A stretch of 64,000 nt of DNA, taken from Mucilaginibacter rivuli. GTDB taxonomy: Bacteria > Bacteroidota > Bacteroidia > Sphingobacteriales > Sphingobacteriaceae. Location: the NCBI RefSeq assembly GCF_019391655.1, contig NZ_JAHXPQ010000006.1, forward strand, positions 186,001 to 250,000, given 5' to 3'. Made by a program: the position numbers and the translations under genes. How positions within the stretch are numbered: position 1 is the stretch's first letter; each line of letters opens with the position of its first letter. The notes below the pieces were generated by a model, which saw only the letters and a list, made by a program, of their open reading frames with translations, did not search any database and had not been told where the DNA came from. Shown here one piece after another: positions 43,516-53,173 of this stretch.

Positions 43516-44934
43516 ATCAACTAATTTCCCAATAATAGTAGCTGTTGTACAGCTTTCAGCCATTACATACGCATATTGTCCCGGCTTATATTTATCGCTT
43601 TTCGGGAACACCACCATTGCGTTCTGGTCGTTCCTACCGCAGAAATCGTTTTCCGATTTTTTGGATGTTCCCTCAATCAACACCTTTTGCACCTTGCCCA
43701 ATTGCGTTTGCAGGCGAACAAGTGAGTATTGCTGTTGTTTGGCCACTATCTCTTGTAAACGCGCTTTCTTTACCTCTTCGGGAATATCATCCGCATAGCG
43801 TTTTGCTGCCAGCGTTCCCGGGCGCTCCGAGTACATGAACATGTAGGCATAATCATATTGTACATAATCCATCATGCTTACGGTATCCTGGTGTTCCTCG
43901 TCGGTTTCGGTGCAGAAGCCTGTTATCACATCGGTAGATATTGCGCAACCGGGAATTATACGGCGGATGGCATCTATCCTGTCTATATACCACTCACGGG
44001 TATAGGTACGGTTCATCATATCCAATATCCGGCTGTTGCCCGATTGTACCGGCAAATGGATGTAGTTACAAATGTTTTCGTATTTGGCAATGGTGTGCAG
44101 CACCTCGTCAGTAATATCTTTTGGATGCGATGTGGAGAAACGCACACGCAGATCGGGGCTAACCAAAGCGGTCAATTCTAACAGGCGGGCAAAATTAACA
44201 TGTTCCGTCGTTTCCTCGTTTGTCCACTTGTAAGAATCAACATTCTGGCCTAGTAAGGTCACTTCGCGGTAGCCCTGATCAAACAAGTCCTGGCATTCTT
44301 TTATGATCGAGTGCGCATCACGGCTACGCTCGCGGCCGCGTGTAAACGGCACTACGCAAAATGAGCACATGTTATCGCAGCCACGCATAATTGAAACAAA
44401 GGCGTTAATGCCGTTGGTGTTTAACCTTACGGGATTAATATCCGCATAAGTTTCCTCGCGCGAAAGCAAAACGTTAACCGCTTTTTGTCCGCTGTCAACC
44501 TGCTCTATCAAATTCGGCAAATCACGGTAAGCATCCGGGCCAACCACAACATCAACCAGTTTTTCTTCTTCTAAAAATTTAGATTTCAGGCGTTCGGCCA
44601 TACAGCCCAATACACCAACCACCATACCTGGGTTTTTAGCTTTGGCATTTTTAAAATGCTGCAGTCGGTTACGCACACGCAATTCGGCATTCTCGCGAAT
44701 TGAGCAGGTATTGATGAAAACCACATCGGCTTCATTAAAATTGTTCGTCGTTTCAAAGCCTTTATCCGATAGTATTGAAGCCACTATCTCGCTATCCGAA
44801 AAGTTCATAGCGCAGCCATAGCTTTCAATATAAAGCTTACGGCCATTACTAACTACGGGGCTTTTTTCCAACATTAACGCTTCACCCTGCTTGCTCTCGT
44901 CGTGCGTTTTCTCCGGTATATCTAATCCTATCAT
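43498..44934 (-). CDS. miaB: tRNA-2-methylthio-N6-dimethylallyladenosine synthase
   Basis: A 478-residue radical-SAM methylthiotransferase acting on position 37 of tRNAs. The N-terminal cluster cysteines include Cys41 (E-S-Y-G-C-A-M-N) and Cys77 (N-T-C-S-I-R), and the third is in V-L-G-C-M-A-E-R. The radical-SAM motif is [13 protein letters not shown]-like C-terminus follows. ATG 44934 is preferred over a TTG further up, which overlaps the promoter. The last residues (A-P-P-T-P) and the stop are encoded by the G/C repeat, an odd 3' end. Confidence 0.95.
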   Translation of the reverse strand: MIGLDIPEKTHDESKQGEALMLEKSPVVSNGRKLYIESYGCAMNFSDSEIVASILSDKGFETTNNFNEADVVFINTCSIRENAELRVRNRLQHFKNAKAKNPGMVVGVLGCMAERLKSKFLEEEKLVDVVVGPDAYRDLPNLIEQVDSGQKAVNVLLSREETYADINPVRLNTNGINAFVSIMRGCDNMCSFCVVPFTRGRERSRDAHSIIKECQDLFDQGYREVTLLGQNVDSYKWTNEETTEHVNFARLLELTALVSPDLRVRFSTSHPKDITDEVLHTIAKYENICNYIHLPVQSGNSRILDMMNRTYTREWYIDRIDAIRRIIPGCAISTDVITGFCTETDEEHQDTVSMMDYVQYDYAYMFMYSERPGTLAAKRYADDIPEEVKKARLQEIVAKQQQYSLVRLQTQLGKVQKVLIEGTSKKSENDFCGRNDQNAMVVFPKSDKYKPGQYAYVMAESCTTATIIGKLVDAPPTP

Positions 44935-44950
44935 GGTAAAATTCAAAATG

Positions 44951-44958
44951 CAAAAATA
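44951..44958 (-). promoter_or_regulatory. Bacteroidota -7 element upstream of miaB
   Basis: TATTTTTG on the minus strand, 16 bases before the miaB ATG. No good -33 element at the usual distance. It would drive the miaB-to-secG run. Confidence 0.45.
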
Positions 44959-45138
44959 CATAAATTATTATATTGCATGCCATAATGTCAGCGTATAAAA
45001 ACCATCTCTTTGTAACTTATTGCAATGTAATTCCGTTTCGTTATTAAACCGCTTATTTATTGCAGGTTACACCAAACTATAAAACTATCTTTTTTGATAT
45101 GTATGTAAAATAGATATATTGCAGCTACAGTTTAAATA

Positions 45139-46971
45139 ATGGTTATCAGGTTCATAAAACAGCGATGGAAAAAAATTGCATTAACAGTTGCTGCTGTTAT
45201 GGTGGTTTTTGTGGCTGTGCTGGTATTGCTTATTAACTTTTACTGGTCGCCAATTTTGGGCGAGAAGTTGAAAAGTACTGTTTTAAAAAGTACCGATAGC
45301 CTGTACAGTGTTAATTTTTCAAAATCGAGCCTGAGCTTTTTAAACGGCGAGCTTACTATTGATAATATTGAACTTGTACCCAATATGGCGGTTTATAACC
45401 GCAAGAAACAAATACACCTTGCCCCCAACAGCTTATACAACCTTAAAATACAACGCCTTGTTATTCATCACCTGCACCCATTAAATCTGTATTTTAATAA
45501 GCGGATAGATGTTGACCAGATCATTATCAGCAGCCCCGATCTGCATGTTAGTTTTGAACGCAACCGCGACCAGGATACCTTAATTAAAGACAAGAAAACA
45601 CCTTATCAGTTGATATCAAAAGTTTTAAAATCGGTACGGATCAACAGCATTTTGCTGAATAACGTAAAGTTTAGCTATGTAGATAATTATGTAAAAAAAG
45701 ATGCCATTGAGCTCCAAGACCTAAACATAAAAGCTACCGACCTGCTTATCGACTCTACAACACAAAATAGCCAGTCGCGCTTTTTGTTTTGCACCGATGT
45801 TAGCGCCGAGCTAACCAATTTTTCGCGTACCAGCGAAAGCAAGCGATATATGTATAACATCGCCTCGTTAAAATTCTCAACACAAACATCGCAACTCATC
45901 GCTACGGGCATCAACTTTAAACCCACTATGCCCGTCGCTGATTTTTTTAAAGGTAATAACGAAGACTGTTATGCCGTGGGCCTTGATTCGGTAAGGTTAA
46001 ACAAGTTCGATTTTAAGGCATACAGTAAATACCATACTATACATGCATCATCAGCTACGTTTACCAATGGCAAATTTGAAATGTATGCCAATCCTACACC
46101 AAACGATACCGTTAATGATCAAAGCGTGAATTTCCCTCAACTTTTACTGCACCGTTTAAAACTTGACGTTAAAGTAGATACTCTTGTATCTGATAATAGT
46201 AAAGTATTATATACCGAGTATGGCATTAAATCAGGCCAGCCGGGTACGGTTATTTTTAACCGCATACACGGCAAAATATATAATGTAACCAATAACAAAG
46301 CAGCGCTAAATACCGATAGCGTAGCAATAGCTAATATAGAGGGCCTGTTTATGGGACGGAGTAAACTAAAGGCCAATTTCGCTTTTAATTTAACCAATCA
46401 AAATGCCCCATTTGGTTTTAAAGGCCATCTTGATTCTATAGCGCTAAAATATGTTAACCCTATCAGTATGCCATTGGGTATGGTTAAGTTGGCATCGGGC
46501 GAGGTTAAGAGCCTGGATTTTGATATCACGGCAAACCGCGTATTTGCCATAGGTAAGCTAACCGCTATCTATCATGATCTGAAGATCAAACTGCTGAAAA
46601 AGAATGAAGAGAATCGTTTGAAAAAAATGGGCATCATATCATTACTGGCAAATGCCATGATCATAAAGCGAGATAACCCTTATTATGGCGAAGCGCCGCG
46701 TGTAGTGCAAATAACATGCAAACGCCGCACAGGTGCATCAATATTCAGCTTTATGTGGCGTTCAATATTTATGGGATTGAAAGAATCGGTAGGTTACGAT
46801 GTAAAAACAGAGCAAACCATTAAACAGAAAATAAGCCAGTTTAAACAAAATCGGCTAACCCATGATGCCCGCAAGGCAGAGCGCATACGCCATCGCGAAG
46901 AACGCCGTAAAAAACGCGAAGAACGCAAAAAACAAAAAGCGCAAAATGTATTAACCGAGATACCTGAATAA
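45139..46971 (+). CDS. AsmA-like membrane-anchored protein (610 aa)
   Basis: An N-terminal transmembrane helix (about residues 13-33) is followed by a long beta-rich region starting with Y-S-V-N-F-S-K-S-S-L-S-F-L-N-G-E-L-T-I-D, typical of AsmA/DUF748-type proteins. A strongly basic, charged C-terminus (R-R-K-K-R-E-E-R-K-K) ends it. Such proteins are now linked to lipid transport between membranes; here that is inference from fold only. It is a single gene between divergent miaB and a convergent DUF4198 gene 5 bases away. Confidence 0.6.
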   Translation: MVIRFIKQRWKKIALTVAAVMVVFVAVLVLLINFYWSPILGEKLKSTVLKSTDSLYSVNFSKSSLSFLNGELTIDNIELVPNMAVYNRKKQIHLAPNSLYNLKIQRLVIHHLHPLNLYFNKRIDVDQIIISSPDLHVSFERNRDQDTLIKDKKTPYQLISKVLKSVRINSILLNNVKFSYVDNYVKKDAIELQDLNIKATDLLIDSTTQNSQSRFLFCTDVSAELTNFSRTSESKRYMYNIASLKFSTQTSQLIATGINFKPTMPVADFFKGNNEDCYAVGLDSVRLNKFDFKAYSKYHTIHASSATFTNGKFEMYANPTPNDTVNDQSVNFPQLLLHRLKLDVKVDTLVSDNSKVLYTEYGIKSGQPGTVIFNRIHGKIYNVTNNKAALNTDSVAIANIEGLFMGRSKLKANFAFNLTNQNAPFGFKGHLDSIALKYVNPISMPLGMVKLASGEVKSLDFDITANRVFAIGKLTAIYHDLKIKLLKKNEENRLKKMGIISLLANAMIIKRDNPYYGEAPRVVQITCKRRTGASIFSFMWRSIFMGLKESVGYDVKTEQTIKQKISQFKQNRLTHDARKAERIRHREERRKKREERKKQKAQNVLTEIPE

Positions 46972-46976
46972 GTATT

Positions 46977-47831
46977 TTAATGTAGGTTGCCTAAGCCAAA
47001 CTCTTTATAGGTATTTGGCATAATGCTGTTATTGCTAAAGGCAAAAGAGTAATCGGCACCCCATTTCTCATAATCGTATGTTTTTGATGTTGATGCTTCA
47101 ATATTTACGGTGCGCAACAGGTAAATGCCTTCGCGGTTAACGCTGAAAGAAACAAGGCCATTGGCATCGCTAACTAATTTCTGAGGGTATACCCTGCCCG
47201 ATGCTGTTTTAATAAGCAGATCAACGTGGGCGTTCACTAAAGGTTTTTTCCTGAATTTCACCATAGCGGTCAGGTCGTCACCATAGCTTAATTTATATGG
47301 GTTTGATTTGAGGATGATTTCCAGGTTATGATCCAGATCGGTACTGTAAATGCTGCCACCGGGTTTATCAACCATTACCAGGCTTTTTAAATAGCAGGTA
47401 TATTTTGTACGGATACGGTTTTGTCCAATATTATTTACCTTTTCTGATAGTTTTACCAGGCCTTCGCTTTCCAGCTCGGCAGTAAAGTCACCTCTATCTA
47501 CATCATCTGCAGGGTAGTTACGTACCATTTCTACCATGGCTAAGCCACTGTTATCCATTTTGTAACTCAAAGCAGGCAACGCGTTTGCCTTCGCTGTAGC
47601 TTTAAGATCTATCTTTTTGCCGCCGTCATACAAAGCAAATTTTTCTGTAGTAGCTTGTTCGTATTTTACTTCTTTAGGACTCTCAAATAACTCCGACGAA
47701 AACAAATGTACATTAAGGCTATCGCCTTTATGCATAAAAAAGTTTTCGGGTACCAGTATATAGTCGTTTGACCATGATATCAAACCAACAGCAAACAAAA
47801 GACAAAAGATAAAAAAGTAACGTAGTTTCAT
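46977..47831 (-). CDS. DUF4198-like secreted protein
   Basis: A 284-residue protein with a signal peptide (about residues 1-21). The pattern Y-I-L-V-P-E-N-F-F-M-H-K-G-D-S-L near the start, a mid-protein beta region, and a late L-V-S-D-A-N-G-L-V-S-F-S-V-N-R-E-G-I-Y-L-L-R fit DUF4198, a family of exported proteins sometimes linked to metal uptake. No metal-transport genes adjoin it, apart from FeoAB about 0.9 kb further on. Role uncertain. Confidence 0.6.
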   Translation of the reverse strand: MKLRYFFIFCLLFAVGLISWSNDYILVPENFFMHKGDSLNVHLFSSELFESPKEVKYEQATTEKFALYDGGKKIDLKATAKANALPALSYKMDNSGLAMVEMVRNYPADDVDRGDFTAELESEGLVKLSEKVNNIGQNRIRTKYTCYLKSLVMVDKPGGSIYSTDLDHNLEIILKSNPYKLSYGDDLTAMVKFRKKPLVNAHVDLLIKTASGRVYPQKLVSDANGLVSFSVNREGIYLLRTVNIEASTSKTYDYEKWGADYSFAFSNNSIMPNTYKEFGLGNLH

Positions 47832-47965
47832 ATATCGCGAAAGTATAGCTTGCCAAAAGTAGGCATTTTTTAAATTATGCAGGTTTTAGTTTTCAGTAAC
47901 TTGAACGGATAAAACAGGTTGTGAGTATTAACTATAATCATTAAAAATCGAAATGGGTTTCGACA

Positions 47966-48595
47966 TTACCTCTCCACCAGCTCCACCTCTGCCACGGGGC
48001 TAAACAAATAAACTCTTTTACTGCTGATCTCTACACAGCGGTAACGCTTGCGCAGGCGCTCTTCTTTTTGGAAAACACGGCCATCTTTTAATTTGAAGAG
48101 TGCCTTGGCGGGAAGTTTCTCTACCGTTAAATGATCAGGTTTTGGCGCATCATATTGCCTTAGCGATCGGTACAAATTCAGATCGGAGCAGCTTGATGCG
48201 GCGGGATTGTCCAGGTAACCTGTAATGGCCTTCTTCACATCCGGCGGAAATACTTCCATTTCGAAAAAAGGTTGCATCATCCGTTTAAAATTGGCCTTCC
48301 ATTCGGCGCCATGCGGCTTTACTTTATGCTTATGCTCATTCCAGGTATGCAGATGCGCAAACTCATGCACGGTGGTTACTAAAAAAGCGTATGGATTTAA
48401 ATCGTAGTTTACAGATATGCGGTGCCCATCGCTACCATAAGGATGGCGGTAATCGCCAAACTTTGAGTTGCGGTTACGCGATACTTTAAACTCACATACA
48501 AAATAATCTATCCATCGACTGATAAGCGGAGCGGCTTTTGGCGGAAGATAGGTTTCCAGAATTTTTACTTTATCCAATTTTACCTCTTGATTCAA
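47966..48595 (-). CDS. SprT-like zinc metalloprotease
   Basis: A 209-residue protein with the zinc motif H-E-F-A-H at residues 77-81 and a further K-P-H-G-A-E-W-K segment carrying the likely third ligand, as in SprT/SPRTN proteases. The region between is rich in basic residues. Eukaryotic relatives degrade DNA-protein crosslinks; bacterial roles are unproven. It is a single gene. Confidence 0.82.
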   Translation of the reverse strand: MNQEVKLDKVKILETYLPPKAAPLISRWIDYFVCEFKVSRNRNSKFGDYRHPYGSDGHRISVNYDLNPYAFLVTTVHEFAHLHTWNEHKHKVKPHGAEWKANFKRMMQPFFEMEVFPPDVKKAITGYLDNPAASSCSDLNLYRSLRQYDAPKPDHLTVEKLPAKALFKLKDGRVFQKEERLRKRYRCVEISSKRVYLFSPVAEVELVER

Positions 48596-48643
48596 ATATC
48601 AGGTTTTATTCAATGGGAACAAAAAGAAGTTTGTCGGTTTTTT

Positions 48644-48697
48644 GCCACAAAGTCGCGAAGACACAAATATGAATTTGTGCCTTAGTGTCTCTGTGGC
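48644..48697. repeat. Word-iterated inverted repeat between sprT-like gene and feoB
   Basis: Two arms of about 25 bases (48644-48668 and 48673-48697), inverse to each other with several mismatches, made of CACAAAG/GACACAAA-type words. It sits just beyond the end of feoB on the minus strand and may serve as its terminator. Confidence 0.7.
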
Positions 48698-48713
48698 TAA
48701 CAATAAAAGATCC

Positions 48714-50825
48714 CTATTTCAGCAAATGATAGGTAACAAAACTGGCCACATAGGCCAGCACCGTCATATACGCAAACTGCGCTGCGGGCCAGCGCCAGTT
48801 TTTGGTTTCGCGATAAACAACGGCCACGGTGCTTGCGCATTGCATCGCGAAGGCGTAAAACATCATTAAACTCATGGCAACAGCCAGCGTAAACACCGGC
48901 TGCCCTGTTTGCTCATTTTTTGCCGAACCCATTTTTTGCTTTACCGACTGTATATTATCCGCATCGCCGTTAACGCTGTAAATGGTGGCCATGGTGCCCA
49001 CAAAAACCTCGCGGGCGGCAAAGGATGTAATAAGTGCGATACCTATTTTCCAATCAAAGCCCAATGGCCTGATAACCGGTTCAATAGCATGCCCCAATAC
49101 ACCAGCGTAAGAGTTTTCCAGTTTATCAGACGCGATCATTCGTTGTAAGCTATCCGGGGCAGCTTTTTGATATTGGGCCTGTTTATATTTTTGATCTATT
49201 TGGTCGAAACCTTTACCCGGGCCATAAGATGCCATTACCCACAAGATAACGGATACAGCAATGATAACCTTGCCCGCCTGCAAAACGAAGGCCTTAGAGC
49301 GATCATACATACTGTGCAACACATTACCCCAGCGCGGCATGCGGTATACAGGCAGCTCCATAATAAAGTAGCCCCGCTCGCGCGATTTGAGGATGTATTT
49401 CATTACCCAGGCTACCACCACCGCCGATACCAAACTAAACAGGTACATAGCAGTTAAGGCCAGCCCCTGCATGTTAAATATCCACCACACGCTTTTATTG
49501 GGTACCACCAGCGATATCAGCAAAGTATAAACCGGCAACCTTGCCGAGCAGGTAATTAATGGCGTTACCATAATGGTGATCATCCTGTCTTTCCAGTTCT
49601 CAATGGTGCGGGTGCTCATAATGGATGGTACGGCACAGGCAAAGCCTCCTATCAGCGGCACTACCGATTTACCATTCAGGCCTACTTTACGCATGATCTT
49701 ATCCATCATGAACGTAACGCGCGACATGTAGCCCGTATCTTCCAAAATAGATATAAACGCGAATAGGATGGCTATTTGCGGAATAAACACCATTACGCCA
49801 CTTAAGCCGGCCACTACGCCATCTACCAATAAATTGGTTAGAGGGCCCGCAGGCAGGTAATGGTGCAGGGTACTTTGCGCCCAAACAAAACCATCAGATA
49901 TGAGGCTCATAGGATACTCCGACCAGGCAAATATCGACTGGAAGATGAACATCAGTATGGCGAAAAAGATAACAAAGCCAAAAACTTTGTGGGTTAATAT
50001 TTTATCAATACGGTTACTGGTGGTTTCATCCTCGGCGGTTACGCTTTTAGTAACGGTATCGTAAAGCAGATCATTTATAAAATTATACCGGGCAATGGTT
50101 TCGGCGCCTTGTGCTTTTTGCGAATGGAAGGCAAACTCTTTTTCCAGCGTTTCTATCGCTTCGTTTTGGCCGGGTGTTAAAAATGCAAGCGTTTCGTGCT
50201 GGTGGGCTAGTTGCAAGGCATAATATGGGTTATCTATACCTATCTCCTTTTGTACGGCTGCTATTAATTGTGGCGCAATAGAGCCGACATCAATGCTATC
50301 CGGCTGAAAAGCTATTTTATTTGAAAAAGCTATTGCTTCCTTTAGTTTATCAATACCCTCAACTTTACGCGCCGAAACGGGTATTACAGGCACGCCCAGT
50401 TTTTTAGCAAAGCCATCAACATCAATGGTTAGGTCGGCCTTTTTTGCCATGTCCATCATGTTCAATGCTACAATGACCGGTATTTTCAGATCGGCTACCT
50501 GGGTATATAGTAAAAGGTTTCTTTTAAGATTAGTAGCATCTAATATGATAACAACCAGGTCGGGATTATGGTCATTACTCCTATCGGCCAATACCGAAAA
50601 TACGATAGATTCATCGTGGCTTTTAGGATAAAGGCTGTAGGTGCCGGGCAGGTCTATAACTTCGGCGGAGCGGCCATCGGGCAGGCTGCTATAGCCTATT
50701 TTTTTATCAACCGTAACTCCCGGAAAGTTTCCTATTTTTTGGTTAAGACCCGTTAAAACATTAAATAGTGTTGATTTACCGGTATTAGGGTTACCTACAA
50801 GCGCAATTCTGATATCAGCTTTCAA
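48714..50825 (-). CDS. feoB: Ferrous iron transport protein B
   Basis: A 703-residue inner-membrane Fe(II) transporter with an N-terminal GTPase. G1 is G-N-P-N-T-G-K-S (11-18), then D-L-P-G-T-Y-S-L (G3) and N-M-M-D (G4). The membrane half has two Gate-like regions with G-G-F-A-C-A-V-P-S-I and A-R-E-V-F-V-G-T-M. It is full length. feoA is 11 bases upstream. The two form a FeoAB system; no FeoC is present. Confidence 0.96.
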   Translation of the reverse strand: MKADIRIALVGNPNTGKSTLFNVLTGLNQKIGNFPGVTVDKKIGYSSLPDGRSAEVIDLPGTYSLYPKSHDESIVFSVLADRSNDHNPDLVVIILDATNLKRNLLLYTQVADLKIPVIVALNMMDMAKKADLTIDVDGFAKKLGVPVIPVSARKVEGIDKLKEAIAFSNKIAFQPDSIDVGSIAPQLIAAVQKEIGIDNPYYALQLAHQHETLAFLTPGQNEAIETLEKEFAFHSQKAQGAETIARYNFINDLLYDTVTKSVTAEDETTSNRIDKILTHKVFGFVIFFAILMFIFQSIFAWSEYPMSLISDGFVWAQSTLHHYLPAGPLTNLLVDGVVAGLSGVMVFIPQIAILFAFISILEDTGYMSRVTFMMDKIMRKVGLNGKSVVPLIGGFACAVPSIMSTRTIENWKDRMITIMVTPLITCSARLPVYTLLISLVVPNKSVWWIFNMQGLALTAMYLFSLVSAVVVAWVMKYILKSRERGYFIMELPVYRMPRWGNVLHSMYDRSKAFVLQAGKVIIAVSVILWVMASYGPGKGFDQIDQKYKQAQYQKAAPDSLQRMIASDKLENSYAGVLGHAIEPVIRPLGFDWKIGIALITSFAAREVFVGTMATIYSVNGDADNIQSVKQKMGSAKNEQTGQPVFTLAVAMSLMMFYAFAMQCASTVAVVYRETKNWRWPAAQFAYMTVLAYVASFVTYHLLK

Positions 50826-50836
50826 GGTATGGGGTA

Positions 50837-51052
50837 CTACATCAATATAATAGTTGAAGCTTCGCGTTTACGTAAACTTAACTGGTAACCGGCTACATTA
50901 ATGGCTATCGGGTCGCCAAGAGGGGCTATGCGTTCAACCCTTATCTCTTCTCCGGGTAAACAACCCATTTCCATCAGTTTTACCGACATTTCCAGATCAG
51001 TAAATTCTTTTACGGTACCGCGCTCGCCTACTTTAAGTTGTGATAACTTCAT
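50837..51052 (-). CDS. feoA: Ferrous iron transport protein A
   Basis: A 71-residue SH3-like protein with L-K-V-G-E-R-G-T-V and L-M-E-M-G-C-L-P-G-E-E-I-R-V, then P-I-A-I-N-V-A-G-Y-Q-L-S-L-R. Size and pattern are normal for FeoA, which binds the FeoB cytoplasmic side. It is first in the feoAB operon. Confidence 0.94.
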   Translation of the reverse strand: MKLSQLKVGERGTVKEFTDLEMSVKLMEMGCLPGEEIRVERIAPLGDPIAINVAGYQLSLRKREASTIILM

Positions 51053-51122
51053 GTTTTGTTATAAAGACGATACAAATATACCCTTATTTAAATTAAATCC
51101 AAATAACGAAGACGCACTAAAA

Positions 51123-51254
51123 TTAATGTTTTTGAACAGCTGCCGCTTTATAAAAAACCTTTGGGCAACCACAGCCCTTATGGAAAAGCCCGCATGAACT
51201 CAATGTCGCGCCAAGCAGCACGAAGGTTAAAAATAACAGTTTATTTTTTTTCAT
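51123..51254 (-). CDS. Small lipoprotein (43 aa)
   Basis: ATG 51254 to stop at 51123. The signal is M-K-K-N-K-L-L-F-L-T-F-V-L-L-G-A-T-L-S-S-C, with Cys21 as the lipidation site. The mature part (about 23 residues) has three more cysteines (G-C-G-C-P and a following K-V-F-Y-K). It overlaps the end of the VanZ gene by 14 bases, implying coupled translation. Function unknown. Confidence 0.65.
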   Translation of the reverse strand: MKKNKLLFLTFVLLGATLSSCGLFHKGCGCPKVFYKAAAVQKH

Positions 51255-51636
51255 AATTAAATGCCCAAAGGGTAACCTGTACGCTAAACATACCCATGCC
51301 AACGCCAACAGTATCGGCAAACAGGTCGGCCCAATCGCCGCTGCGCCATGTAAACATATATTTTTGTAATATTTCAATGAAACCGCCAAAAGCTTCAGCT
51401 AAAATAAAACTTACAAACGCCTGTTTTATGCTTAAATTGTGCTTGCCGTTATTACGTAACATACCGCTGCATAGCATTACGGTCAGCACAAAAAATAAAC
51501 CGCAGTGTACAAGTTTATCAAACCCGGCAAAAAACATGGGCGATTCTGAAACACCTCCCATTTTAATGGAGCAAAGCACAAAAATAAATAAGGCCCACCA
51601 TAAAGTGAGCCCTTGATATTTAAATGCGCCTTGCAT
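51241..51636 (-). CDS. VanZ-family membrane protein
   Basis: A 131-residue protein with about four transmembrane helices and the VanZ pattern F-D-K-L-V-H-C-G-L-F-F-V-L, A-E-A-F-G-G-F-I-E-I-L-Q, then F-T-W-R-S-G-D-W-A-D-L-F-A-D-T-V-G. VanZ-like proteins are common, with no glycopeptide-resistance genes needed; none are here. It directly follows gcvH, its ATG abutting the gcvH stop. Confidence 0.88.
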   Translation of the reverse strand: MQGAFKYQGLTLWWALFIFVLCSIKMGGVSESPMFFAGFDKLVHCGLFFVLTVMLCSGMLRNNGKHNLSIKQAFVSFILAEAFGGFIEILQKYMFTWRSGDWADLFADTVGVGMGMFSVQVTLWAFNYEKK

Positions 51637-52017
51637 TTAGGCGCCTATCAGTTTTTTATATTCATCTGCCGAAAGTAATGCCGCAACAGAAGCAACATCT
51701 TCCACGATAGCTTTTACTATCCAACCTTCGCCATACGGGTCAGTATTTACCAATTCGGGGTTAGCTGTTAATGCAGGGTTCAATTCAATAATCTCGCCGG
51801 TAACGGGCATAAACAGATCAGAAACAGTTTTTACGGCTTCTATCGTGCCAAAAACATCTTCAGCTCCAATTATCTCTTTCACCGTATTTACTTCAACATA
51901 CACAATGTCACCCAATTCGCCCTGGGCAAAGTCTGTGATGCCTATAGTTGCCACCTCACCATCAAGCTTAACCCACTCATGGTCTTTTGTATACTTTAAA
52001 TCGGCTGGAAAGTTCAT
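51637..52017 (-). CDS. gcvH: Glycine cleavage system H protein
   Basis: A 126-residue lipoyl carrier that shuttles the aminomethyl group of glycine. Lys63 in E-A-V-K-T-V-S is the lipoylation site. The late G-E-G-W-I-V-K is the family signature. ATG 52017 gives the normal N-terminus M-N-F-P-A-D-L-K-Y; an upstream frame into the promoter is discounted. gcvT and gcvP are not here. It is followed without a gap by VanZ and the small lipoprotein. Confidence 0.97.
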   Translation of the reverse strand: MNFPADLKYTKDHEWVKLDGEVATIGITDFAQGELGDIVYVEVNTVKEIIGAEDVFGTIEAVKTVSDLFMPVTGEIIELNPALTANPELVNTDPYGEGWIVKAIVEDVASVAALLSADEYKKLIGA

Positions 52018-52039
52018 ATCTGTTTTGTTTTTTGTGCTC

Positions 52040-52069
52040 CAAAAATAGCAAAACTTTAGGCTATAGCAA
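52040..52069 (-). promoter_or_regulatory. Bacteroidota promoter of gcvH
   Basis: On the minus strand TTG (52067-52069) and TATTTTTG (52040-52047) are 19 bases apart, a near-consensus -33/-7 pair, 22 bases before the ATG at 52017. Confidence 0.72.
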
Positions 52070-52126
52070 TACGCCCAAACTAAAAACGCAGACATAAACT
52101 TTATGGTTTATTTGTTATAATTGCGA

Positions 52127-53143
52127 ATGGCAAAACCAATAGTAACCGGCATTATGTCGTACGGCATGTCGGGCAGAATATTCCATGCGCCCTTTGTTTC
52201 CGGTCACCCGGGATTTGAGCTTAAAGCAATAACCGAACGTAGCAAAAAAACAGCTGCAGAGCGCTATCCGGATATCATCAGCTATAACAGCAACGATGAA
52301 TTGCTGGCTGATGATGAGATAGAACTGGCTATTGTAAACACGCCCAACAACACGCATTATGAGCTTGCCAAACAAGCCCTGAATGCCGGCAAGCATGTTT
52401 TAATAGAGAAACCGGCAGCGGCAAACATAGCCGAAGTACAGGAGCTTTTTGACTTAGGCCGCAAACAAAACAAGCAAGTATTTATTTACCAGAACCGCCG
52501 CTGGGATAGTGATTTCTTATCCATTAAACAAGTGATAGAAAGCGGCAAGCTTGGCCAGTTAAGCGAGGTTACCTTCAGGTTTGACAGGTTTAAACCTTTA
52601 ATAAGCCCCAAGGTATTTAAAGAAACCGCGGCTACCCCGGCAAGTGGATTGGTGTTTGACCTTGGCCCGCATTTGCTTGACCAGATCATCAGCCTTTTTG
52701 GCAAGCCTCAAAGCTTTACCAAAACTACAGGTAAATACCGCCCGGGATCTGAAGTGGATGATTATTTTTTCTTTCATCTTAAATATCCAAACCAGCTAAA
52801 TGTATTTGCTGCTTCAAACCTGATGGCCGTACAGCCCTTACCATCATTTGTGCTGCAAGGCACTACCGGAACTTATATAAAAGACCGTGTTGACCCGCAG
52901 GAAATACAATTAGATAAAAACATGCTACCCACAGATGCACAATACGGCATAGAATCCGAAGGTGTTGAAGGAAAACTATTTACCATGAATGCAGACGGCA
53001 CCAAAAATATAGAGAGTATTCCGTCGTTAAAGGGTGATTATATGGGATTGTTTGAAGCTGTTTATCAAAGCATCCGCAACGGTAAGCTATACCCCATAAC
53101 GGAAGAACACATATTAATACAAATGGACTTATTACAGGGTTGA
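52127..53143 (+). CDS. Gfo/Idh/MocA-family oxidoreductase
   Basis: A 338-residue NAD(P)-dependent dehydrogenase. An N-terminal Rossmann region begins I-V-T-G-I-M-S-Y-G-M-S-G-R; the family motif is H-V-L-I-E-K-P-A-A (conserved E-K-P). The C-terminal alpha/beta domain has F-D-L-G-P-H-L-L-D-Q, with the conserved His. The substrate, probably a sugar or inositol-like compound, cannot be told. ATG 52127 is preferred over a TTG two codons earlier. Confidence 0.92.
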   Translation: MAKPIVTGIMSYGMSGRIFHAPFVSGHPGFELKAITERSKKTAAERYPDIISYNSNDELLADDEIELAIVNTPNNTHYELAKQALNAGKHVLIEKPAAANIAEVQELFDLGRKQNKQVFIYQNRRWDSDFLSIKQVIESGKLGQLSEVTFRFDRFKPLISPKVFKETAATPASGLVFDLGPHLLDQIISLFGKPQSFTKTTGKYRPGSEVDDYFFFHLKYPNQLNVFAASNLMAVQPLPSFVLQGTTGTYIKDRVDPQEIQLDKNMLPTDAQYGIESEGVEGKLFTMNADGTKNIESIPSLKGDYMGLFEAVYQSIRNGKLYPITEEHILIQMDLLQG

Positions 53144-53173
53144 TCTGTATATTTACCGCATAATTTGAACAGC

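Noticed and set aside
51241-51636. Glycopeptide resistance locus because of VanZ
   Set aside because: No vanH/A/X or vanRS genes; VanZ-like proteins are widespread without resistance.
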